A stretch of DNA of 64,000 nucleotides from Hydractinia symbiolongicarpus (taxonomy: Eukaryota > Cnidaria > Hydrozoa > Anthoathecata > Hydractiniidae). The DNA lies in assembly GCF_029227915.1 (NCBI RefSeq), contig NC_079876.1:34331828-34395827 (forward strand), read 5' to 3'. A program made the position numbers and the translations under genes. Under the pieces are notes generated by a model, which saw only the letters and a list, made by a program, of their open reading frames with translations, did no database searches and was not told the DNA's origin. Below, in pieces: positions 25,460 through 39,211 of the stretch; the stretch's first letter is position 1; every line of letters starts with the position of its first letter.

Positions 25460-28400
25460 TTTCTTCAGCGCGCGATAACGCCTGGGATTGGTCCCACAAT
25501 AAAAAAACGACTTTTTTATCTCAATTCTTAAATGAAGCGCTACCACAGAGACCAGTGTAATCGCTGAGTTTCGTCAATCATGTCAATATAAGAAGAATGT
25601 TATTTCTTGGAGTCCAATTGTCTCCTTTATCACATTTATCAGGTGACAGTTTAAAGTTAATTCAATTAAATCCCACAGTCAATCGTTTCATAGTTAAAAG
25701 CGATGCAACCTTATAATATTAGAAAAATATTGCTAAATACATGTTGGTATGAATATGTGACCAAACCGTTGTAACTGAAAGGGACTGACACCGTTAGAAA
25801 GTCAATGAAATGTAGTTTTTGAAACTGTCGCTATTTCTTCAGCGCGCGATAACGGATAGGATTGGTCCTACAGTAAAGAATGACTTATTTATCTAAACTC
25901 TTAAATGAAGCGCTACCACAGCGGCCAGTGTAATCGCTAAGCTCCGGCAATCGCGTCAAATTAAGGAGAATGTTATTTCTTGGAGTCCAATTGTCTCATT
26001 TTTCACATTTATCAGGTCACAATCCAAAGTTAGTTCAATTAAGTCCCACAGTCAATTGTTTCATTGTTAAAAGCGATGCAACCTAGTAGTATGAAAAAAA
26101 TATCGCTAAATACATGTTGGTACAAATATGTGACACAACCGTTGAATCTCAAACGGACTGACACCGTTAAAAAGTCAATGAAATGTAGTTCTTGAAACTG
26201 TCGCTATTTCTTCAGCGCGCGCTAACGGCAAGGATTGGTCCCACAGTAAAAAAATGACTTTTTTTAGCTTAATTTTTAAATGAAGCGCTACCACAGAGCC
26301 CAGTGTAATCGCTGAGTTCCGGCAATCACGTCAAATTAAGAAGAATGTTATTTCTTGGAGTCCAATGGTCTCACTTTCACATTTATAAGGTCACAGTCCA
26401 TAATCAGTTCAATTAAGTCCCAAAGTCAATCGTTTCACTGTTAAAAGCCATACAACCTAGTAATATCAGAAAAATATCGCTAAATACATGTTGGTACGAA
26501 TATGTGCCTCAACCATTGTAACTCAAACGGACTGATACTGTTAGAAAGTCAATGAAATGTAGTTTTTGAAACTGTCGCTATTTCTTCAGCGCGCGATAAC
26601 GGATAGGATTGGTCCCACAGTAAAGAATGACTAATTTATCTAAACTCTTAAATGAAGCTCTACCACAGCGGCCAGTGTAATCGCTGAGCTCCGGCAATCA
26701 CGTCAAATTAAGAAGAATGTTATTTCTTGGAGTCCATTTGTCTCATTTTTCACATTTATCAGGTCACAGTCCGAAGTTAGTTCAGTTAAGTCCCACAGTC
26801 AATCGTTTCATTGTTAAAAGCGATGCAACCTAGTAATATGAAAAAAATATCGCTAAATACATGTTGGTACGAATATGTGACACAACCGTTGAAACTCAAA
26901 CGGACTGACACCGTTTGAAAGTCAATGAAATGTAGTTCTTGAAACTGTCGCTATTTCTTCAGCACGCGATTATGCCTGGGATTGGTCCCACAATAAAAAA
27001 ACGACTTTTTTATCTCAATTCTTAAATGAAGCGCTACCACAGAGACCAGTGTAATCGCTGAGTTTCGTCAATCATGTCAAATTAAGAAGAATGTTATTTC
27101 TTGGAGTCCAATTGTCTCCTTTATCACATTTATCAGATGACAGTTCAAAGTTAGTTCAATTAAGCCCCACAGTCAATCGTTTCATAGTTAAAAGCGATGC
27201 AACCTTATAGTATTAGAAAAATATTGCTAAATACATGTTGGTATGAATATGTGACCAAACCGTTGTAACTGAAAGGGACAGACACCGTTAGAAAGTCAAT
27301 GAAATGTAGTTTTTGAAACTGTCGCTATTTCTTCAGCGCGCGATAACGGATAGGATTGTTCCCACAGTAAATAATGACTTATTTATCTATACTCTTACAT
27401 GAAGCGCTACCACAGCGGCCAGTGTAATCGCTGAGTTCCGGCAATCACGTCAAATTAAGAAGAATGTTATTTCTTGGAGTCAAATTTTCTCATTTATCAC
27501 ATTTATCAGGTGACAGTCCAAAGTTAGTTCAATTAAGTCCCACAGTCAATCGTTTCATTGTTAAAAGCGATGCAACCTAGTAGTCTCAGAAAAATATCGC
27601 TAAATACATGTTTGTACGAATATGTGACCCAACCGTTGTAACTCAAACGGACCGACACCGTTAGAAAGTCAATGAAATGTAGTTCTTGAAACTGTCGCTA
27701 TTTCTTCAGTGCGCGATAACGCCTGGGATTGGTCCCACAATAAAAAAACGACTTTTTTATCTCAATTCTTAAATGAAGCGCTACCACAGAGACCAGTGTA
27801 ATCGCTGAGTTTCGTCAATCATGTCAATATAAGAAGAATGTTATTTCTTGGAGTCCAATTGTCTCCTTTATCACATTTATCAGGTGACAGTTCAAAGTTA
27901 GTTCAATTAAGTCCCACAGTCAATCGTTTCATTGTTAAAAGCGATGCAACCTTATAGTATTAGAAAAATATTGCTAAATACATGTTGGTATGAATATGTG
28001 ACCAAACCGTTGTAACTGAAAGGGACTGACACCGTTAGAAAGTCAATGAAATGTAGTTTTTGAAACTGTCGCTATTTCTTCAGCGCGCGATAACGGATAG
28101 GATTGTTCCCACAGTAAATAATGACTTATTTATCTAAACTCTTACATGAAGCGCTACCACAGCGGCCAGTGTAATCGCTGAGTTCCGGCAATCACGTCAA
28201 ATTAAGAAGAATGTTATTTCTTGGAGTCAAATTTTCTCATTTATCACATTTATCAGGTCACAGTCCAAAGTTAGTTCAATTAAGTCCCACAGTCAATCGT
28301 TTCATAGTTAAAAGGGATGCAATGCAATAACGGCTAGGATTGGTCCCACAATAAAAAAATGACTTTTTTTATCTTAATTCTTAAATGACGCGCTACCACA

Positions 28401-28686
28401 GAGCCCAGTGTAATCCCTGAGTTTCGGCAATCATGTCAAATTAAAAAGAATGTTATATCTTGTAGTCCAATTGTCTCCTTCACCACATTTATCAGGTGAC
28501 AGTCCAAAGTTAGTTCAATTAAGTCCCACAGTCAATCGTTTCATTGTTAAAAGCGATGCAACCTAGTAGTCTCAGAAAAATATCGCTAAATACATGTTGG
28601 TACGAATATGTGACCCAACCGTTGTAACTCAAACGGACCGACACCGTTAGAAAGTCAATGAAATGTAGTTCTTGAAACTGTCGCTA
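25460..28686. repeat. 3227-bp HOR unit, copy 2
   Basis: Full monomers start at 25460, 25834, 26207, 26581, 26954, 27328 and 27701, then the fused unit at 28075. It follows copy 1 monomer for monomer with very few substitutions that I could see, for example CTTAATTGAAG in copy 1 against CTTAAATGAAG here. Confidence 0.92.
28075..28686. repeat. Deletion-fused double monomer 6
   Basis: Closing element of the second 3227-bp unit; junction ATGCAATGCA at 28317-28326. Confidence 0.95.
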
Positions 28687-30554
28687 TTTCTTCAGCGCGC
28701 GATAACGCCTGGGATTGGTCCCACAATAAAAAAACGACTTTTTTATCTCAATTCTTAAATGAAGCGCTACCACAGAGACCAGTGTAATCGCTGAGTTTCG
28801 TCAATCATGTCAATATAAGAAGAATGTTATTTCTTGGAGTCCAATTGTCTCCTTTATCACATTTATCAGGTGACAGTTTAAAGTTAGTTCAATTAAATCC
28901 CACAGTCAATCGTTTCATAGTTAAAAGCGATGCAACCTTATAATATTAGAAAAATATTGCTAAATACATGTTGGTATGAATATGTGACCAAACCGTTGTA
29001 ACTGAAAGGGACTGACACCGTTAGAAAGTCAATGAAATGTAGTTTTTGAAACTGTCGCTATTTCTTCAGCGCGCGATAACGGATAGGATTGGTCCTACAG
29101 TAAAGAATGACTTATTTATCTAAACTCTTAAATGAAGCGCTACCACAGCGGCCAGTGTAATCGCTAAGCTCCGGCAATCGCGTCAAATTAAGGAGAATGT
29201 TATTTCTTGGAGTCCAATTGTCTCATTTTTCACATTTATCAGGTCACAATCCAAAGTTAGTTCAATTAAGTCCCACAGTCAATTGTTTCATTGTTAAAAG
29301 CGATGCAACCTAGTAGTATGAAAAAAATATCGCTAAATACATGTTGGTACAAATATGTGACACAACCGTTGAATCTCAAACGGACTGACACCGTTAAAAA
29401 GTCAATGAAATGTAGTTCTTGAAACTGTCGCTATTTCTTCAGCGCGCGCTAACGGCAAGGATTGGTCCCACAGTAAAAAAATGACTTTTTTTAGCTTAAT
29501 TTTTAAATGAAGCGCTACCACAGAGCCCAGTGTAATCGCTGAGTTCCGGCAATCACGTCAAATTAAGAAGAATGTTATTTCTTGGAGTCCAATGGTCTCA
29601 CTTTCACATTTATAAGGTCACAGTCCATAATCAGTTCAATTAAGTCCCAAAGTCAATCGTTTCACTGTTAAAAGCCATACAACCTAGTAATATCAGAAAA
29701 ATATCGCTAAATACATGTTGGTACGAATATGTGCCTCAACCATTGTAACTCAAACGGACTGATACTGTTAGAAAGTCAATGAAATGTAGTTTTTGAAACT
29801 GTCGCTATTTCTTCAGCGCGCGATAACGGATAGGATTGGTCCCACAGTAAAGAATGACTAATTTATCTAAACTCTTAAATGAAGCTCTACCACAGCGGCC
29901 AGTGTAATCGCTGAGCTCCGGCAATCACTTCAAATTAAGAAGAATGTTATTTCTTGGAGTCCATTTGTCTCATTTTTCACATTTATCAGGTCACAGTCCG
30001 AAGTTAGTTCAGTTAAGTCCCACAGTCAATCGTTTCATTGTTAAAAGCGATGCAACCTAGTAATATGAAAAAAATATCGCTAAATACATGTTGGTACGAA
30101 TATGTGACACAACCGTTGAAACTCAAACGGACTGACACCGTTTGAAAGTCAATGAAATGTAGTTCTTGAAACTGTCGCTATTTCTTCAGCACGCGATTAT
30201 GCCTGGGATTGGTCCCACAATAAAAAAACGACTTTTTTATCTCAATTCTTAAATGAAGCGCTACCACAGAGCCCAGTGTAATCGCTGAGTTTCGTCAATC
30301 ATGTCAAATTAAGAAGAATGTTATTTCTTGGAGTCCAATTGTCTCCTTTATCACATTTATCAGATGACAGTTCAAAGTTAGTTCAATTAAGCCCCACAGT
30401 CAATCGTTTCATAGTTAAAAGCGATGCAACCTTATAGTATTAGAAAAATATTGCTAAATACATGTTGGTATGAATATGTGACCAAACCGTTGTAACTGAA
30501 AGGGACAGACACCGTTAGAAAGTCAATGAAATGTAGTTTTTGAAACTGTCGCTA
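28687..30554. repeat. 3227-bp HOR unit, copy 3, left five monomers only
   Basis: Starts are 28687, 29061, 29434, 29808 and 30181, matching the first five monomers of the copies to the left at offset 3227 bp. The sixth position is occupied by the chimeric fused unit at 30555, so the remainder of the HOR is missing and the period from here to 32.3 kb falls to 2105 bp. Confidence 0.9.
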
Positions 30555-31165
30555 TTTCTTCAGCGCGCGATAACGGATAGGATTGTTCCCACAGTAAATA
30601 ATGACTTATTTATCTATACTCTTACATGAAGCGCTACCACAGCGGCCAGTGTAATCCCTGAGTTTCGGCAATCATGTCAAATTAAAAAGAATGTTATATC
30701 TTGTAGTCCAATTGTCTCCTTCACCACATTTATCAGGTGACAGTCCAAAGTTAGTTCAATTAAGTCCCACAGTCAATCGTTTCATAGTTAAAAGGGATGC
30801 AATGCAATAACGGCTAGGGTTGGTCCCACAATAAAAAAACGACTTTTTTATCTCAATTCTTAAATGAAGCGCTACCACAGAGACCAGTGTAATCGCTGAG
30901 TTTCGTCAATCATGTCAATATAAGAAGAATGTTATTTCTTGGAGTCCAATTGTCTCCTTTATCACATTTATCAGGTGACAGTTTAAAGTTAGTTCAATTA
31001 AATCCCACAGTCAATCGTTTCATAGTTAAAAGCGATGCAACCTTATAATATTAGAAAAATATTGCTAAATACATGTTGGTATGAATATGTGACCAAACCG
31101 TTGTAACTGAAAGGGACTGACACCGTTAGAAAGTCAATGAAATGTAGTTTTTGAAACTGTCGCTA
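30555..31165. repeat. Deletion-fused unit 7, a chimera with extra switches
   Basis: The junction ATGCAATGCA at 30797-30806 is the standard one, but the surroundings are mosaic. About 30555-30650 matches the sixth monomer of the HOR (TCTATACTCTTACATG). From CCCTGAGTTTCGG it matches the right half of a fused unit (AAAAAGAATGTTATATC, CCTTCACC). It then passes through the founder junction, and after GGCTAGGGTTGG it continues as the first HOR monomer (AAAAAAACGAC, GAGACCAG). Length is 611 bp. This is the recombination scar of the deletion that shortened HOR copy 3. Confidence 0.85.
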
Positions 31166-34018
31166 TTTCTTCAGCGCGCGATAACGGATAGGATTGGTCC
31201 TACAGTAAAGAATGACTTATTTATCTAAACTCTTAAATGAAGCGCTACCACAGCGGCCAGTGTAATCGCTAAGCTCCGGCAATCGCGTCAAATTAAGGAG
31301 AATGTTATTTCTTGGAGTCCAATTGTCTCATTTTTCACATTTATCAGGTCACAATCCAAAGTTAGTTCAATTAAGTCCCACAGTCAATTGTTTCATTGTT
31401 AAAAGCGATGCAACCTAGTAGTATGAAAAAAATATCGCTAAATACATGTTGGTACAAATATGTGACACAACCGTTGAATCTCAAACGGACTGACACCGTT
31501 AAAAAGTCAATGAAATGTAGTTCTTGAAACTGTCGCTATTTCTTCAGCGCGCGCTAACGGCAAGGATTGGTCCCACAGTAAAAAAATGACTTTTTTTAGC
31601 TTAATTTTTAAATGAAGCGCTACCACAGAGCCCAGTGTAATCGCTGAGTTCCGGCAATCACGTCAAATTAAGAAGAATGTTATTTCTTGGAGTCCAATGG
31701 TCTCACTTTCACATTTATAAGGTCACAGTCCATAATCAGTTCAATTAAGTCCCAAAGTCAATCGTTTCACTGTTAAAAGCCATACAACCTAGTAATATCA
31801 GAAAAATATCGCTAAATACATGTTGGTACGAATATGTGCCTCAACCATTGTAACTCAAACGGACTGTGACTGTTAGAAAGTCAATGAAATGTAGTTTTTG
31901 AAACTGTCGCTATTTCTTCAGCGCGCGATAACGGATAGGATTGGTCCCACAGTAAAGAATGACTAATTTATCTAAACTCTTAAATGAAGCTCTACCACAG
32001 CGGCCAGTGTAATCGCTGAGCTCCGGCAATCACGTCAAATTAAGAAGAATGTTATTTCTTGGAGTCCATTTGTCTCATTTTTCACATTTATCAGGTCACA
32101 GTCCGAAGTTAGTTCAGTTAAGTCCCACAGTCAATCGTTTCATTGTTAAAAGCGATGCAACCTAGTAATATGAAAAAAATATCGCTAAATACATGTTGGT
32201 ACGAATATGTGACACAACCGTTGAAACTCAAACGGACTGACACCGTTTGAAAGTCAATGAAATGTAGTTCTTGAAACTGTCGCTATTTCTTCAGCACGCG
32301 ATTATGCCTGGGATTGGTCCCACAATAAAAAAACGACTTTTTTATCTCAATTCTTAAATGAAGCGCTACCACAGAGCCCAGTGTAATCGCTGAGTTTCGT
32401 CAATCATGTCAAATTAAGAAGAATGTTATTTCTTGGAGTCCAATTGTCTCCTTTATCACATTTATCAGATGACAGTTCAAAGTTAGTTCAATTAAGCCCC
32501 ACAGTCAATCGTTTCATAGTTAAAAGCGATGCAACCTTATAGTATTAGAAAAATATTGCTAAATACATGTTGGTATGAATATGTGACCAAACCGTTGTAA
32601 CTGAAAGGGACAGACACCGTTAGAAAGTCAATGAAATGTAGTTTTTGAAACTGTCGCTATTTCTTCAGCGTGCGATTACGGATAGGATTGTTCCCACAGT
32701 AAATAATGACTTATTTATCTATACTCTTACATGAAGCGCTACCACAGCGGCCAGTGTAATCGCTGAGTTCCGGCAATCACGTCAAATTAAGAAGAATGTT
32801 ATTTCTTGGAGTCAAATTTTCTCATTTATCACATTTATCAGGTGACAGTCCAAAGTTAGTTCAATTAAGTCCCACAGTCAATCGTTTCATTGTTAAAAGC
32901 GATGCAACCTAGTAGTCTCAGAAAAATATCGCTAAATACATGTTTGTACGAATATGTGACCCAACCGTTGTAACTCAAACGGACCGACACCGTTAGAAAG
33001 TCAATGAAATGTAGTTCTTGAAACTGTCGCTATTTCTTCAGTGCGCGATAACGCCTGGGATTGGTCCCACAATAAAAAAACGACTTTTTTATCTCAATTC
33101 TTAAATGAAGCGCTACCACAGAGACCAGTGTAATCGCTGAGTTTCGTCAATCATGTCAATATAAGAAGAATGTTATTTCTTGGAGTCCAATTGTCTCCTT
33201 TATCACATTTATCAGGTGACAGTTCAAAGTTAGTTCAATTAAGTCCCACAGTCAATCGTTTCATAGTTAAAAGCGATGCAACCTTATAGTATTAGAAAAA
33301 TATTGCTAAATACATGTTGGTATGAATATGTGACCAAACCGTTGTAACTGAAAGGGACTGACACCGTTAGAAAGTCAATGAAATGTAGTTTTTGAAACTG
33401 TCGCTATTTCTTCAGCGCGCGATAACGGATAGGATTGTTCCCACAGTAAATAATGACTTATTTATCTAAACTCTTACATGAAGCGCTACCACAGCGGCCA
33501 GTGTAATCGCTGAGTTCCGGCAATCACGTCAAATTAAGAAGAATGTTATTTCTTGGAGTCAAATTTTCTCATTTATCACATTTATCAGGTCACAGTCCAA
33601 AGTTAGTTCAATTAAGTCCCACAGTCAATCGTTTCATAGTTAAAAGGGATGCAATGCAATAACGGCTAGGATTGGTCCCACAATAAAAAAATGACTTTTT
33701 TTATCTTAATTCTTAAATGACGCGCTACCACAGAGCCCAGTGTAATCCCTGAGTTTCGGCAATCATGTCAAATTAAAAAGAATGTTATATCTTGTAGTCC
33801 AATTGTCTCCTTTACCACATTTATCAGGTGACAGTCCAAAGTTAGTTCAATTAAGTCCCACAGTTAATCGTTTCATTGTTAAAAGCGATGCAACCTAGTA
33901 GTATGAAAAAAATATCGCTAAATACATGTTGGTACAAATATGTGCAACAACCGTTGAATCTCAAACGGACTGACACCGTTAAAAAGTCAATGAAATGTAG
34001 TTCTTCAAACTGTCGCTA
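31166..34018. repeat. Continuation of the 3227-bp subtype series
   Basis: Full monomers start at 31166, 31539, 31913, 32286, 32660 and 33033, and the fused unit at 33407 closes the series. They correspond in order to monomers two to eight of the 3227-bp HOR. Small private changes occur, such as GGACTGTGACTG near 31861 and GCGTGCGATTACGG near 32669. Confidence 0.88.
33407..34018. repeat. Deletion-fused double monomer 8
   Basis: Junction ATGCAATGCA at 33649-33658. The right part switches after CACAGTTAATCG to a different 3' subtype (TAGTATGAAAAAAATATCG, GTACAAATATG, TTGAATCTC), so this unit is joined to a new series on its right side. Confidence 0.92.
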
Positions 34019-34764
34019 TTTCTTCAGCGCGCGATAACGGATAGGATTGGTCCCACAGTAAAGAAAGACTAATTTATCTAAACTCTTAAATGAAGCTCTA
34101 CCACAGCGGCCAGTGTAATCGCTGAGCTCCGGCAATCACGTCAAATTAAGAAGAATGTTATTTCTTGGAATCCATTTGTCTCATTTTTCACATTTACCAG
34201 GTCACAGTCCGAAGTTAGTTCAGTTAAGTCCCATAGTCAATCGTTTCATTGTTAAAAGCGATGCAACCTAGTAATATGAAAAAATATCGCTAAATACATG
34301 TTGGAACGTATATGTGACACAACCGTTGAAACTCAAACGGACTGACACCGTTTGAAAGTCAATGAAATTTAGTTCTTGAAAGTGTCGCTATTTCTTCAGC
34401 ACGCGATTATGCCTGGGATTGGTCCCACAATAAAAAAACGACTTTTTTATCTCAATTCTTAAATGAAGCGCTACCACAGAGACCAGTGTAATCGCTGAGT
34501 TTCGTCAATCATGTCAAATTAAGAAGAATGTTATTTCTTGGAGTCCAATTGTCTCCTTTATCACATTTATCAGGTGACAGTTCAAAGTTAGTTCAATTAA
34601 GTCCCACAGTCAATCGTTTCATAGTTAAAAGCGATGCAACCTTATAGTATTAGAAAAATATTGCTAAATACATGTTGGTATGAATATGTGACCAAACCGT
34701 TGTAACTGAAAGGGACTGACACCGTTAGAAAGTCAATGAAATGTAGTTTTTGAAACTGTCGCTA

Positions 34765-35376
34765 TTTCTTCAGCGCGCGATAACGGATAGGATTGTTCCC
34801 ACAGTAAATAATGACTTATTTATCTAAACTCTTACATGAAGCGCTACCACAGCGGCCAGTGTAATCGCTGAGTTCCGGCAATCACGTCAAATTAAGAAGA
34901 ATGTTATTTCTTGGAGTCAAATTTTCTCATTTATCACATTTATCAGGTCACAGTCCAAAGTTAGTTCAATTAAGTCCCACAGTCAATCGTTTTATAGTTA
35001 AAAGGGATGCAATGCAATAACGGCTAGGATTGGTCCCACAATAAAAAAATGACTTTTTTTATCTTAATTCTTAAATGACGCGCTTCCACAGAGCCCAGTG
35101 TAATCCCTGAGTTTCGGCAATCATGTCAAATTAAAAATACTGTTATATCTTGTAGTCCAATTGTCTCCTTTACCACATTTATCAGGTGACAGTCCAAAGT
35201 TAGTTCAATTAAGTCCCACAGTCAATCGTTTCATTGTTAAAAGCGATGCAACCTAGTAGTCTCAGAAAAATATCGCTAAATACATGTTGGTACGAATATG
35301 TGACCCAACCGTTGTAACTCAAACGGACCGACACCGTTAGAAAGTCAATAAAATGTAGTTCTTGAAACTGTCGCTA
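34765..35376. repeat. Deletion-fused double monomer 9
   Basis: Junction ATGCAATGCA at 35007-35016 with the TCGTTTTATAG form upstream. The right part has GCGCTTCCACAG and AAAAATACTGTTATATC, marks shared only with the units at 37615 and 41078. Confidence 0.95.
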
Positions 35377-36495
35377 TTTCTTCAGCGCGCGATAACGGAT
35401 AGGATTGTTCCCACAGTAAAAAATGACTTACTTATCTCAATTCTTAAATGAAGCGCTACCACAACGGCCAGTGTAATCGCTGAGTTCCGGCAATCACGTC
35501 AAATTAAGAAGAATGCTATTTCTTGGTGTCAAATTGTCTCATTTATCACATTTATCAGGTCACAGTCAAAAGTTAGTTCAATTAAGTCCCACAGTCAATC
35601 GATTCATAGTTAAAAGCGATGCAACCTAGTAAAATCAGAAAAATATCGCTAAATACATGTTGGTACGAATATGTGACCAAACCGTTGTAACTGAAACGGA
35701 CTGACACCGTTAGAAGGTCAATGAAATGTAGTTTTTGAAACTGTCGCTATTTCTTCAGCGCGCGATAACGGATAGGATTGGTCCTACAGTAAAGAATGAC
35801 TTATTTATCTAAACTCTTAATTGAAGCGCTACCACAGCGGCCAGTGTAATCGCTAAGCTCCGGCAATCGCGTCAAATTAAGGAGAATGTTATTTCTTGGA
35901 GTCCAATTGTCTCATTTTTCACATTTATCAGGTCACAGTGCAAAGTTAGTTCAATTAAGTCCCACAGTCAATCGTTTCATTGTTATAAGCAATGCAACCT
36001 AGTAGTATGAAAAAAATATCGCTAAATACATGTTGGTACAAATATGTGACACAACCGTTGAATCTCAAACGGACTGACACCGTTAAAAAGTCAATGAAAT
36101 GTAGTTCTTGAAACTGTCGCTATTTCTTCAGCGCGCGCTAACGGCCAGGATTGGTCCCACAGTAACAAATGACTTATTTCCCCAAACTTTTAAATGAAGC
36201 GCTACCACAGAGACCAGTGTAATCGCTGAGTTTCGTCAATCATGTCAATATAAGAAGAATGTTATTTCTTGGAGTCCAATTGTCTCCTTTATCACATTTA
36301 TCAGGTGACAGTTCAAAGTTAGTTCAATTAAGTCCCACAGTCAATCGTTTCATAGTTAAAAGCGATGCAACCTTATAATATTAGAAAAATATTGCTAAAT
36401 ACATGTTGGTATGAATATGTGACCAAACCGTTGTAACTGAAAGGGACTGACACCGTTAGAAAGTCAATGAAATGTAGTTTTTGAAACTGTCGCTA

Positions 36496-36867
36496 TTTCT
36501 TCAGCGCGCGATAACGGATAGGATTGTTCCCACAGTAAAAAATGACTTACTTATCTAAACTCTTACATGAAGCGCTACCACAGCGGCCAGTGTAATCGCT
36601 GAGTTCCGGCAATCATGTGAAATTAAAAAGAATGTTATATCTTGTAGTCCAATTGTCTCCTTTACCACATTTATCAGGTGACAGTCCAAAGTTAGTTCAA
36701 TTAAGTCCCACAGTTAATCGTTTCATTGTTAAAAGCGATGCAACCTAGTAGTATGAAAAAAATATCGCTAAATACATGTTGGTACAAATATGTGACACAA
36801 CCGTTGAATCTCAAACGGACTGACACCGTTAAAAGTCAATGAAATGTAGTTCTTGAAACTGTCGCTA
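36496..36867. repeat. Chimeric monomer in the 2850-bp unit
   Basis: The left part has GATTGTTCCCAC and TTACTTATCTAAAC. From CAATCATGTGAAATT near 36611 it changes to the right-half subtype of fused units (AAAAAGAATGTTATATC, CCTTTACCAC), and from CACAGTTAATCG it follows the same 3' subtype as the unit at 33407. Confidence 0.7.
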
Positions 36868-37240
36868 TTTTTTCAGCGCGCGATAACGGATACGATTGGT
36901 CCCACAGTAAAGAATGACTAATTTATCTAAACTCTTAAATGAAGCTCTACCACAGCGGCCAGTGTAATCGCTGAGCTCCGGCAATCACGTCAAATTAAGA
37001 AGAATGTTATTTCTTGGAATCCATTTGTCTCATTTTTCACATTTACCAGGTCACAGTCCGAAGTTAGTTCAGTTAAGTCCCATAGTCAATCGTTTCATTG
37101 TTAAAAGCGATGCAACCTAGTAATATGAAAAAAATATCGCTAAATACATGTTGGAACGAATATGTGACACAACCGTTGAAACTCAAACGGACTGACACCG
37201 TTTGAAAGTCAATGAAATTTAGTTCTTGAAACTGTCGCTA
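36868..37240. repeat. Monomer opening the next series
   Basis: GACTAATTTATC subtype, same as monomer 34019 at offset 2849 bp. It has TTTTTTCAGCG in place of TTTCTTCAGCG at its start and GGATACGATTGG. Its 3' half (TTACCAGG, GTCCGAAG) reappears inside the chimeric monomer at 40331. Confidence 0.85.
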
Positions 37241-37614
37241 TTTCTTCAGCACGCGATTATGCCTGGGATTGGTCCCACAATAAAAAAACGACTTTTTTAT
37301 CTCAATTCTTAAATAAAGCGCTACCACAGAGACCAGTGTAATCGCTGAGTTTCGTCAATCATGTCAAATTAAGAAGAATGTTATTTCTTGGAGTCCAATT
37401 GTCTCCTTTATCACATTTATCAGGTGACAGTTCAAAGTTAGTTCAATTAAGTCCCACAGTCAATCGTTTCATAGTTAAAAGCGATGCAACCTTATAGTAT
37501 TAGAAAAATATTGCTAAATACATGTTGGTATGAATATGTGACCAAACCGTTGTAACTGAAAGGGACTGACACCGTTAGAAAGTCAATGAAATGTAGTTTT
37601 TGAAACTGTCGCTA

Positions 37615-38226
37615 TTTCTTCAGCGCGCGATAACGGATAGGATTGTTCCCACAGTAAATAATGACTTATTTATCTAAACTCTTACATGAAGCGCTACCAC
37701 AGCGGCCAGTGTAATCGCTGAGTTCCGGCAATCACGTCAAATTAAGAAGAATGTTATTTCTTGGAGTCAAATTTTCTCATTTATCACATTTATCAGGTCA
37801 CAGTCCAAAGTTAGTTCAATTAAGTCCCACAGTCAATCGTTTTATAGTTAAAAGGGATGCAATGCAATAACGGCTAGGATTGGTCCCACAATAAAAAAAT
37901 GACTTTTTTTATCTTAATTCTTAAATGACGCGCTTCCACAGAGCCCAGTGTAATCCCTGAGTTTCGGCAATCATGTCAAATTAAAAATACTGTTATATCT
38001 TGTAGTCCAATTGTCTCCTTTACCACATTTATCAGGTGACAGTCCAAAGTTAGTTCAATTAAGTCCCACAGTCAATCGTTTCATTGTTAAAAGCGATGCA
38101 ACCTAGTAGTCTCAGAAAAATATCGCTAAATACATGTTGGTACGAATATGTGACCCAACCGTTGTAACTCAAACGGACCGACACCGTTAGAAAGTCAATA
38201 AAATGTAGTTCTTGAAACTGTCGCTA
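37615..38226. repeat. Deletion-fused double monomer 10
   Basis: Junction ATGCAATGCA at 37857-37866; matches the unit at 34765 at offset 2850 bp, including GCGCTTCCACAG and AAATACTGTTATATC. Confidence 0.95.
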
Positions 38227-38600
38227 TTTCTTCAGCGCGCGATAACGCCTGGGATTGGTCCCACAATAAAAAAACGACTTTTTTATCTCAATTCTTAAAT
38301 GAAGCGCTACCACAGAGACCAGTGTAATCGCTGAGTTTCGTCAATCATGTCAATATAAGAAGAATGTTATTTCTTGGAGTCCAATTGTCTCCTTTATCAC
38401 ATTTATCAGGTGACAGTTCAAAGTTAGATCAATTAAGTCCCACAGTCAATCGTTTCATAGTTAAAAGCGGTGCAACCTTATAGTATTAGAAAAATATTGC
38501 TAAATACATGTTGGTATGAATATGTGACCAAACCGTTGTAACTGAAAGGGACTGACACCGTTAGAAAGTCAATGAAATGTAGTTTTTGAAACTGTCGCTA

Positions 38601-39211
38601 TTTCTTCAGCGCACGATAACGGATAGGATTGTTCCCACAGTAAATAATGACTTATTTATCTAAACTCTTACATGAAGCGCTATCACAGCGGCCAGTGTAA
38701 TCGCTGATTTCCGGCAATCACGTCAAATTAAGAAGAATGTTATTTCTTGGAGTCAAATTTTCTCATTTATCACATTTATCAGGTCACAGTCCAAAGTTAG
38801 TTCAATTAAGTCCCACAGTCAATCGTTTCATAGTTAAAAGGGATGCAATGCAATAACGGCTAGGATTGGTCCCACAATAAAAAAATAACTTTTTTATCTT
38901 AATTCTTAAATGACGCGCTACCACAGAGCCCAGTGTAATCCCTGAGTTTCGGCAATCATGTCAAATTAAAAAAAATGTTATATCTTGTAGTCCAATTGTC
39001 TCCTTTACCACATTTATCAGGTGACAGTCCAAAGTTAGTTCAATTAAGTCCCACAGTCAATCGTTTCATTGATAAAAGCGATGCAACCTAGTAGTCTCAG
39101 AAAAATATCGCTAAATACATGTTGGTACGAATATGTGACCCAACCGTTGTAACTCAAACGGACCGACACCGTTAGAAAGTTAATGAAATGTAGTTTTTGA
39201 AACTGTCGCTA
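38601..39211. repeat. Deletion-fused double monomer 11
   Basis: Junction ATGCAATGCA at 38843-38852. This 611-bp form has GCGCACGATAACGG at its start, AAAAAATAACTTTTTTATC, AAAAAAAATGTTATATC and CATTGATAAAAGCG; it founds the form found at 42064, 43794 and 56578. Confidence 0.95.

Larger units (their letters stand above)
34019..36867. repeat. 2850-bp HOR unit
   Basis: Full monomers start at 34019, 34391, 35377, 35750, 36123 and 36496; the fused unit starts at 34765. Landmarks such as the GCACGCGATTATGCC monomer recur 2850 bp later (34391 and 37241). New marks relative to the left are TTACCAGGTCACAGTCCGAAG, AATGCTATTTC and GAAGGTCAATG. Confidence 0.85.
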
